Below, piece after piece: positions 5,418-10,000 of a stretch of DNA of 10,000 nucleotides. The position numbers and the translations under genes were made by a program. The notes under the pieces were generated by a model. It had not been told where the DNA came from and did not search any database. It was given only the letters and a program-made list of their open reading frames with translations. Location: assembly GCA_020216785.1 (NCBI GenBank), contig JAIWNO010000059.1, positions 1 to 10,000 of the forward strand, read 5' to 3'. The DNA comes from Desulfomonile sp. (GTDB lineage Bacteria > Desulfobacterota > Desulfomonilia > Desulfomonilales > Desulfomonilaceae). Position 1 is the stretch's first letter; each line of letters begins with the position of its first letter.

Positions 5418-5693
5418 CTATTTCTTCACCGCGTCCTTCAGGGCCTTGGCTGCAGTGAATTTAGGGGCCTTGGTTGACGGGATCTTGATTGGTTTGCCGG
5501 TCCTCGGGTTCACGCCCTGGCGTGCCTTGCGCTCCACAACGCTAAAGCTGCCCAGGTCCGCGATCCGGATCCGCTCGCCCTTCTTCAGCACATCCTGAAT
5601 CGCGACGACTATCGCGTCGAGGGCCATGCCGGCGGCCTTTTTCGAAATCCCCGCCTGTTGTGCAATGTTAGTTACCAGTTCTGCCTTAGTCAT
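5418..5693 (-). CDS. hup: HU-family DNA-binding protein
   Basis: Histone-like dimeric protein that bends and compacts DNA in the nucleoid. Seen: 91 residues, the standard HU length. The start MTKAELVTNIAQQAGISKKA (1-20) is the usual N-terminal helix pair. RIADLGSFSVVERKARQG (43-60) leads into the DNA-binding arm with NPRTGKPI (62-69), whose Pro63 is at the position of the intercalating proline. The end KFTAAKALKDAVK (78-90) matches the C-terminal helix. Small deviation: ADLGSF where many members have GFGSF. The ATG at 5693 has an AAAGGAGGAG ribosome site 6 bases upstream, which decides against longer in-frame starts up to 5897. A strong promoter lies about 70-95 bases upstream and a hairpin follows the stop, so it is a single-gene unit. 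IHF is less likely given the HU-like body. Confidence 0.97.
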   Translation of the reverse strand: MTKAELVTNIAQQAGISKKAAGMALDAIVVAIQDVLKKGERIRIADLGSFSVVERKARQGVNPRTGKPIKIPSTKAPKFTAAKALKDAVKK

Positions 5694-5759
5694 GAGACTC
5701 CTCCTTTCACCAATACCCAATGAATTCACGTTACTGTTGGGAAAATTAACCTCAGGGGC

Positions 5760-5788
5760 CTTATACAGGCTATTACTCCACCTGTCAA
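5760..5788 (-). promoter_or_regulatory. Sigma-70 promoter of the HU gene
   Basis: On the minus strand a perfect TTGACA (5783-5788) is followed after 17 bases by TATAAG (5760-5765). Transcription should start near 5753, leaving a leader of about 60 bases with a strong ribosome site. This is the best promoter in the window and fits high expression of a nucleoid protein. Confidence 0.85.
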
Positions 5789-5834
5789 GTAGTATCCCCG
5801 CGTGCATGGCTACTTTCCGGCGCGTCACGGGCCA

Positions 5835-5863
5835 TTGACCAATCCTCGCGTGTGCGCTATGGT
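5835..5863 (+). promoter_or_regulatory. Candidate promoter of the 73-aa gene
   Basis: TTGACC (5835-5840, five of six) and TATGGT (5858-5863, four of six) with a 17-base spacer. The start would be near 5870, only about 12 bases before ATG 5882, so the leader would begin at the ribosome site. It rules against the upstream GTG at 5852, which falls in the spacer. Confidence 0.42.
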
Positions 5864-5881
5864 GCTTACAGAGGCCCCAAA

Positions 5882-6103
5882 ATGGATTCCATCCCATTTG
5901 TCCACGCGAATCGATTGTTCACCATCTTTTTCGTGGAAGACCTTGAGTTTTGGGAGGTGCGTGCGATACTGGATCGTCTTCTGGACCGCAATGCGTTCGA
6001 TACACACATCCAGGAGATCCAATCCCGGTACGAGATCGATCTCGAGGATGACTCCTTCACCGTGTGGGTGTCGGAAACGGACGTTTATATACGGAAGGGG
6101 TAA
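5882..6103 (+). CDS. Unrecognised 73-aa acidic protein
   Basis: I do not recognise this family. Seen: 73 residues, acidic, with a compact alternation of predicted strand and helix: RLFTIFFVE (11-19), a helix around DLEFWEVRAILDRLLDR (20-36), a charged helix IQEIQSRYEIDLEDD (43-57) and a closing strand pair FTVWVSETDVYIRKG (59-73). The ATG at 5882 is preceded by AGAGG at 7 bases and by a reasonable promoter. An in-frame GTG at 5852 would give 83 residues but lies inside that promoter. It is divergent from HU and converges on the TPR gene with 23 bases between the stops. A 100-aa frame on the opposite strand covers the same DNA, so coding status rests on the signals and the protein-like composition. 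No signal peptide, membrane segment or Cys pair is seen. Confidence 0.55.
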   Translation: MDSIPFVHANRLFTIFFVEDLEFWEVRAILDRLLDRNAFDTHIQEIQSRYEIDLEDDSFTVWVSETDVYIRKG

Positions 6104-6105
6104 CG

Positions 6106-6135
6106 CCGGAAGCAGCGTGAATACCACTATTCCGG
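6106..6135. terminator. Inverted repeat between converging genes, possible bidirectional terminator
   Basis: CCGGAA (6106-6111) pairs with TTCCGG (6130-6135), with a small inner GTG/CAC pairing. It sits between the stops at 6103 and 6127, its right arm inside the last codons of the TPR gene. There is no T run on either side. Confidence 0.3.
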
Positions 6136-6834
6136 GGAGGACAGGTCTGCGATTCTCGTGCGGACATATGGGGCGTCCGGGGCCTGCGGGAACATCTTCA
6201 GGTATTGACGATAGGCTTGAACTGCCTCTTTGTTCTTGCCCATGGCCTCGTAGATGCCGGCAGTCGCCACAAGGGCCTCGCGGCGATAGGGTGAGTTCGT
6301 ATCTTTCGAAAGCGTATCGAACAGCGACTTCGCCTCTTCATATTCCTTGAGCGCCAGCCGTGTCATCGCCAGATGGTACAGCAGCAGGTTCCCGAGCCCT
6401 TTGCCCACTAAACTCGTGGATTGCATCCTGGTATAGCGATCGAGAGCCCCCTTATAGTCACCCATCCGATAGAGGACGTGCGCACTGTACAGGAGCGCCA
6501 TCTCGCCACCGAGCTGATTCGGAAACTCCGTAGCAATCGCGTCGAATTTCTTGAAAAGCTGTTCCAGCTTTTCATTGGTTACGGGCTCCTGTGCGTCCAC
6601 GGCGAGGCGATACTCAGGGTACACTTTCTGGAACTGCTCATGGCTCAAGGTTTTCATCCGGTGCTGGTACCCATAGATCACCGCGGCCCCCACGATCGCA
6701 ACTACGACAGCGATGCAGATCCCGGTAACCGTCCGGGGATTCTCCCGAGCGAACTGTAGCGCACGACCGGACAGCGTAATAAACTCATCCGGCTCCTTGA
6801 GCAGCTCTTTGCGCGTTACCTTTTTTTCAACCAC
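6127..6834 (-). CDS. Membrane-anchored TPR protein, YfgM/TPR_21-like
   Basis: Seen: 235 residues. A charged cytoplasmic N-terminus (1-34) is followed by one membrane segment (about 35-56, TGICIAVVVAIVGAAVIYGY), so the rest would face the periplasm. Three helix-pair repeats of TPR type follow: about 111-136 (LYSAHVLYRMGDYKGALDRY), about 148-175 (ending LALKEYEEAKSLF) and about 187-215 (AGIYEAMGKNKEAVQAYRQY), with the usual Gly, Ala and Tyr positions. Family knowledge: this topology occurs in YfgM, an ancillary SecYEG-associated protein, and in the TPR_21 family; TPRs bind protein partners. Assignment to YfgM is by architecture only. The start is GTG at 6834, supported by GAGGTG about 5-7 bases before it. 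It diverges from mfd with 322 bases between and converges on the 73-aa gene. Confidence 0.93.
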   Translation of the reverse strand: MVEKKVTRKELLKEPDEFITLSGRALQFARENPRTVTGICIAVVVAIVGAAVIYGYQHRMKTLSHEQFQKVYPEYRLAVDAQEPVTNEKLEQLFKKFDAIATEFPNQLGGEMALLYSAHVLYRMGDYKGALDRYTRMQSTSLVGKGLGNLLLYHLAMTRLALKEYEEAKSLFDTLSKDTNSPYRREALVATAGIYEAMGKNKEAVQAYRQYLKMFPQAPDAPYVRTRIADLSSPE

Positions 6835-6856
6835 AACTTCACCTCAGCCGCCGGGG

Positions 6857-6935
6857 CGAACGAGACCACAACACCATAATTCAACGTCCCGGATATCAAT
6901 TCGTTCGGGACATTCGAGAGGACCTCGTTCGAGAC
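6857..6935. repeat. Cluster of TCGTTCG repeats around the TPR promoter
   Basis: TCGTTCGGGAC (6901-6911) and TCGTTCGAGAC (6925-6935) match at 10 of 11 positions and are exactly 24 bases apart. An inverted copy CGAACGA lies at 6857-6863. The second copy also forms CTCG-TT-CGAG (6924-6933). The arrangement could be a repressor or activator site. Confidence 0.4.
6873..6899 (-). promoter_or_regulatory. Weak candidate promoter of the TPR gene
   Basis: TTGATA (6894-6899) and TATGGT (6873-6878) on the minus strand are separated by 15 bases, shorter than ideal. The start would be near 6866, about 32 bases before the GTG. TCGTTCG-type repeats lie on both sides. Confidence 0.25.
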
Positions 6936-7107
6936 GTTTGTTGTCAAGCCGGTTTGAATTCTTTCGGATCGGTGCACAGATGGGCTTCAACCCACTCCAA
7001 CCGGGTAACGTTATTGGATAACTGATTGAGTGCTCCAAGTCAACGCAATCCTGAATCGGCAACGCCAACCGTTTCTCTTTGCTTCGCTTTTCTTGTCCGA
7101 GGTTGTG

Positions 7108-7116
7108 TGCTAGGGT
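7108..7116 (+). promoter_or_regulatory. Possible extended -10 element for mfd
   Basis: TGCTAGGGT (7108-7116) has the TGn extension and TAnnnT core, but no good -35 lies at the right distance. Transcription would start near 7123, about 34 bases before the ATG. Confidence 0.2.
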
Positions 7117-7156
7117 ACGTGATGATCTATGAGAGGGGGGTAGATCAGATTTCCGG

Positions 7157-10000
7157 ATGAGAGTCTATTCATTGTCGGACCAACCGTCCACACCATTCGA
7201 AGCCGCAGTGAGCATTCTGAGCCGCCCCGGCTCCCACGCAGGAATATACGGATTGGCCGGGTCCGCCGCAGCCTTTATTACAGCGGCCGCGGTCCGTGCG
7301 GGCGCGCCCCGCACTCTTGTCCTCGTGCTCCCCGAAGGCGAAGCAGCGCGTGTAACAGCGGAAGACGTACGTTTCTACCTTGGTGGAAAGCGAACCACCG
7401 AGCAGCCCCTGCTGGATGATGTCATCCTGTATCCATCTTCCGATACCTTGCCGTACTCGTTCGTCGGTCTTGAGGGGGAAGTTGGCGTGGGTCGCATGAC
7501 CTCTCTCTACCGGCTTGCAGAAGCAGTTGCGCCGCGTGTGCTTGTGGTGGGGCTTGACGCATTGGTGCGAAAAGTGCTTCCACTGAGCGCGCTGAGGCGC
7601 AACAGCTTTTCTCTTCGCGTGGGAGATGAGCTTGATCGGGAAGAGCTACTTCGTCGGTTCGTTGGAGCAGGGTACGCTCGTGCCCCCCTCGTGGAGGATG
7701 TGGGAGACTTCTCTGTCCGCGGCTTCATAGTGGACGTGTACTCCCCATTGTACCCATACCCGGTCCGAATTGAGCAGATGGGCGATCTGATCGAGTCAAT
7801 CAGGTTTTTCGACCCGGCGAGTCAGCGCTCAATCAAAGACGTTGCTGAAATCCAGATCTGTCCCGTCCACATGCTCGTACCTGACGAAAGCGAGCTGGAC
7901 AGCGGGTTGAAGCTGCTGCTCGAGCGATGCGACGAACGGGGCACGGAAAAGCGTGTACGTCAGAGGCTTTTGGACGACTTCCGGCATGGAGTGCGCTTTC
8001 CGGGCGCGGAATCCTATCTCCCCTACTTCTTCACCTCTCCGGAGACCCTCCTTGATTATCTCCCCCGCGAATCCACACTGGTTCTTCCCGATATGGATAC
8101 GCTCGGCCGTGCGCTTGAGGATGTGGAAGAGGAGATTTTCCGAGGCTGGGAATCCGCAGCAGAAGACGGCCTGCCTGCTCCCAACACGGACGAGCTCTAC
8201 CTGAGCGGAGCCGAGTTGATCAGACGGATCCGTGACTTCCGCACGGTAGTGGCGGCGGCCCTTGAGGTGGAGGACCCCGGCCGCGTGAGTGTGCGCGTGC
8301 CGTGCACGCCGAACAGCGACATCCGGCAGGCGCTTCTGAGAGCGGGATCGTACGATTCCGGCATGAGCGGCCTTGTGAAGCGACTGCACCGGTGGCGTGA
8401 CGACGGCATAGAGGTATTTCTTGTCAGTCACACCCAAGGGCAGGCTCACCGTCTTATAAAGTTGCTCGAGCCCTACGCGCTCAGGCTTGATTTCCGAGGC
8501 GAGGGTTTTGATCAGGACAATCTGGATGGTCCCCCTACCCCAGGCATTCGGTTGTACATCGGCGAACTCTCCGCCGGATTCAGAATGAAACACGCGGGCC
8601 GCGTGGTGCTCACGGAAGAAGAGATCTTCGGCTCGCGAGTCAGAACATCACCCAAGAAGCGCGCTCGCGGGTCGGCACTCTTTACCTTGGCCGACCTAGC
8701 CGAAGGTGAGGCGGTCGTCCACGAAGACTACGGGATCGGGATCTTCCGAGGTCTGGCAAAGAAGGAGTTTGACGGCGTCACCGGTGAAGTAATGGTGATT
8801 GAGTATTCGGGCGGAGACATTCTCTACCACCCCGTTGAGCGCTTGCAGGTTGTACAGAAGTACGTTGCGGGTTCTGAGGAGCCGCCGCGGGTTGATCGAC
8901 TCGGCGGCAAGGGCTGGGCCAAGACCAAAGCAAAGGTCCGGCAAGCTCTGCGGGATATGGCCAAGGAGTTGCTTGACCTCTATGCCAAGCGACAGATCGC
9001 TGAACGAAAACCTTACTCGCCCACTGACGAGGCCTTTGCCACATTCGAAGCTGCATTCGAGTTTGAGGAAACACCGGACCAAGCCGCAGCAATACAAGAC
9101 ATTATGGAGTCGCTTGATTCAGACCGTCCCATGGACCGACTCGTCTGCGGAGACGTCGGATACGGCAAGACTGAAGTGGCTCTCAGAGCTGCATTCCGAG
9201 CCGTAATGGACGGCAAACAGGTGGCCATCCTGGTACCGACCACCGTACTCGCGCAACAGCACTATGACACGGTATCCCGACGTTTTCAGGGCTATCCGAT
9301 CACCGTGGATATGCTGTCGCGGTTCCGAACCTCCGCGCAGATCAAGGAAGCTCTGGAAAAGCTTCGTACAGGCAAGCTCGACGTAGTGATCGGGACGCAC
9401 CGCCTGCTGGCAAAGGACGTGGAATTCCGAGATCTCGGCCTGCTCGTTGTGGATGAGGAACACCGATTCGGTGTCGCGCATAAGGAAAAGATCAAGCAGT
9501 TTAAGACGCATGTTGACGTGCTCACGCTCACAGCGACGCCTATCCCGCGAACACTCAACATGGCGCTCTCGGGAATGCGTGACCTTTCGCTCATCGAAAC
9601 CCCTCCCCTCAACAGGAAGTCGATCCGCACGCATGTGGTGAGACTCTCCGATGAAGTGATCCGCGACGCAATTGTGCGAGAGTTATCCCGCGGGGGACAG
9701 GTCTTTTACATTCATAACCGGGTCCGTTCCATACAGCGGCGCGCTGCAGCGCTTGCCGCACTGGTTCCTGAGGGGACCTTCGGCGTGGCGCACGGACAAA
9801 TGGGCGACCGGGAGCTTGAGCGGGTTATGCTCGACTTCGTTACGGGAAAGATCAACGTGCTCGTTTGCACCAATATCATCGAATCCGGGCTTGACATTCC
9901 CAGGGCGAACACGATGATAATCGAGCGGGCGGACACCTTTGGCTTGGCGGACCTGTATCAGCTCCGAGGACGGGTGGGGAGATCCAACGTGCGCGCTTAC
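7157..10000 (+). CDS. mfd: Transcription-repair coupling factor Mfd (C-terminus beyond the window)
   Basis: ATP-dependent translocase that displaces RNA polymerase stalled at DNA damage and recruits UvrA. Seen: 948 codons open to the right edge with no internal stop, of a protein usually near 1150 residues. The N-terminal UvrB-like module includes YPSSDTLPYSFVG (about 95-107) and ends near VVLTEEEIFGSR. The RNA polymerase-interacting domain begins at VVHEDYGIG (520-528), followed by EYSGGDILYHPVERLQVVQK. The RecG-like motor has Walker A GDVGYGKT (665-672), DEEH (766-769), LTATPIPRTL, and motif VI RGRVGRS near the edge (Arg937-Ser943). The TRG motif and UvrA-regulating C-terminal domain are mostly missing. 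The ATG at 7157 is the first possible start after an in-frame stop at 7130; the only G-rich ribosome-site-like run (GAGAGGGGGG) lies about 16 bases upstream, further than normal. Confidence 0.98.
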   Translation, partial: MRVYSLSDQPSTPFEAAVSILSRPGSHAGIYGLAGSAAAFITAAAVRAGAPRTLVLVLPEGEAARVTAEDVRFYLGGKRTTEQPLLDDVILYPSSDTLPYSFVGLEGEVGVGRMTSLYRLAEAVAPRVLVVGLDALVRKVLPLSALRRNSFSLRVGDELDREELLRRFVGAGYARAPLVEDVGDFSVRGFIVDVYSPLYPYPVRIEQMGDLIESIRFFDPASQRSIKDVAEIQICPVHMLVPDESELDSGLKLLLERCDERGTEKRVRQRLLDDFRHGVRFPGAESYLPYFFTSPETLLDYLPRESTLVLPDMDTLGRALEDVEEEIFRGWESAAEDGLPAPNTDELYLSGAELIRRIRDFRTVVAAALEVEDPGRVSVRVPCTPNSDIRQALLRAGSYDSGMSGLVKRLHRWRDDGIEVFLVSHTQGQAHRLIKLLEPYALRLDFRGEGFDQDNLDGPPTPGIRLYIGELSAGFRMKHAGRVVLTEEEIFGSRVRTSPKKRARGSALFTLADLAEGEAVVHEDYGIGIFRGLAKKEFDGVTGEVMVIEYSGGDILYHPVERLQVVQKYVAGSEEPPRVDRLGGKGWAKTKAKVRQALRDMAKELLDLYAKRQIAERKPYSPTDEAFATFEAAFEFEETPDQAAAIQDIMESLDSDRPMDRLVCGDVGYGKTEVALRAAFRAVMDGKQVAILVPTTVLAQQHYDTVSRRFQGYPITVDMLSRFRTSAQIKEALEKLRTGKLDVVIGTHRLLAKDVEFRDLGLLVVDEEHRFGVAHKEKIKQFKTHVDVLTLTATPIPRTLNMALSGMRDLSLIETPPLNRKSIRTHVVRLSDEVIRDAIVRELSRGGQVFYIHNRVRSIQRRAAALAALVPEGTFGVAHGQMGDRELERVMLDFVTGKINVLVCTNIIESGLDIPRANTMIIERADTFGLADLYQLRGRVGRSNVRAY

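Larger units (their letters stand above)
6835..7156. other. Divergent intergenic region between the TPR gene and mfd
   Basis: No convincing gene in these 322 bases; a 74-aa minus-strand frame (6844-7068) has no ribosome site and an unprotein-like sequence. The left third holds TCGTTCG-type repeats (6857-6935), a GTCCCG/CGGGAC hairpin (6886-6911) and a weak promoter for the TPR gene. The middle has a small TGGG/CCCA hairpin near 6979-6992. The right end carries a possible extended -10 for mfd. No RNA gene was recognised. Confidence 0.6.

Noticed and set aside
5825..6127. 100-aa frame antisense to the 73-aa gene
   Set aside because: The plus-strand frame has a promoter, ribosome site and more protein-like composition; the antisense frame has none of these.
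6942..6947. Perfect minus-strand TTGACA upstream of the TPR gene
   Set aside because: No acceptable -10 hexamer lies 16-18 bases downstream (GGTCCT-like sequence there).
6844..7068. 74-aa minus-strand open frame directly before the TPR gene
   Set aside because: It has no ribosome site, no recognisable domain and covers the likely promoter and repeat cluster of the TPR gene.
7507..9936. Several minus-strand frames inside mfd
   Set aside because: All lie opposite a continuous, motif-rich Mfd reading frame and show no ribosome sites or domains.

Overview
The window reads as a chromosomal segment from a moderately GC-rich, Gram-negative-type bacterium. A beta-oxidation operon (acyl-CoA dehydrogenase, thiolase, crotonase-fold/FadB-like protein), an HU protein, a membrane-anchored TPR protein of the YfgM/TPR_21 type and Mfd would suit a Desulfobacterota/Syntrophobacteria-like (former Deltaproteobacteria) genome. 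That placement is inference from gene content and protein style only. There are no mobile elements, CRISPR arrays, tRNAs or rRNAs that I can support.

Layout. (1) Positions 1-3428, minus strand: a three-gene fatty-acid oxidation operon, read right to left as acyl-CoA dehydrogenase (1569-3428), thiolase (311-1549) and the N-terminus of a crotonase-fold protein (253 to the left edge). (2) Positions 3429-3746: a regulatory region between divergent units, with two CC-N-AATT-N-GG palindromes, a direct repeat, a wide inverted repeat and weak promoters on both strands. (3) Positions 3747-4642, plus strand: an unrecognised 102-aa protein followed by a single-HKD phospholipase D-like protein with a C-terminal Cys cluster. 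(4) Positions 4771-4932, minus: a tiny candidate lipoprotein. (5) Positions 4933-5417: a gene-free, hairpin-rich stretch, the least explained part of the window. (6) Positions 5418-5693, minus: HU with a near-consensus sigma-70 promoter. (7) Positions 5882-6103, plus: a 73-aa orphan. (8) Positions 6127-6834, minus: the TPR membrane protein. (9) Positions 6835-7156: a divergent intergenic region. (10) From 7157 to the right edge, plus: Mfd, the transcription-repair coupling factor, missing only its C-terminus.

The operon genes act together: the dehydrogenase makes enoyl-CoA, the crotonase/dehydrogenase protein hydrates and oxidises it, and the thiolase cleaves the 3-ketoacyl-CoA. The other genes look like separate units. 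I found no clearly new multi-gene system. The items most worth a second look are the paired palindromes before the fatty-acid operon, the nested inverted repeat at 5056-5162, and the small 102-aa/PLD-like gene pair.
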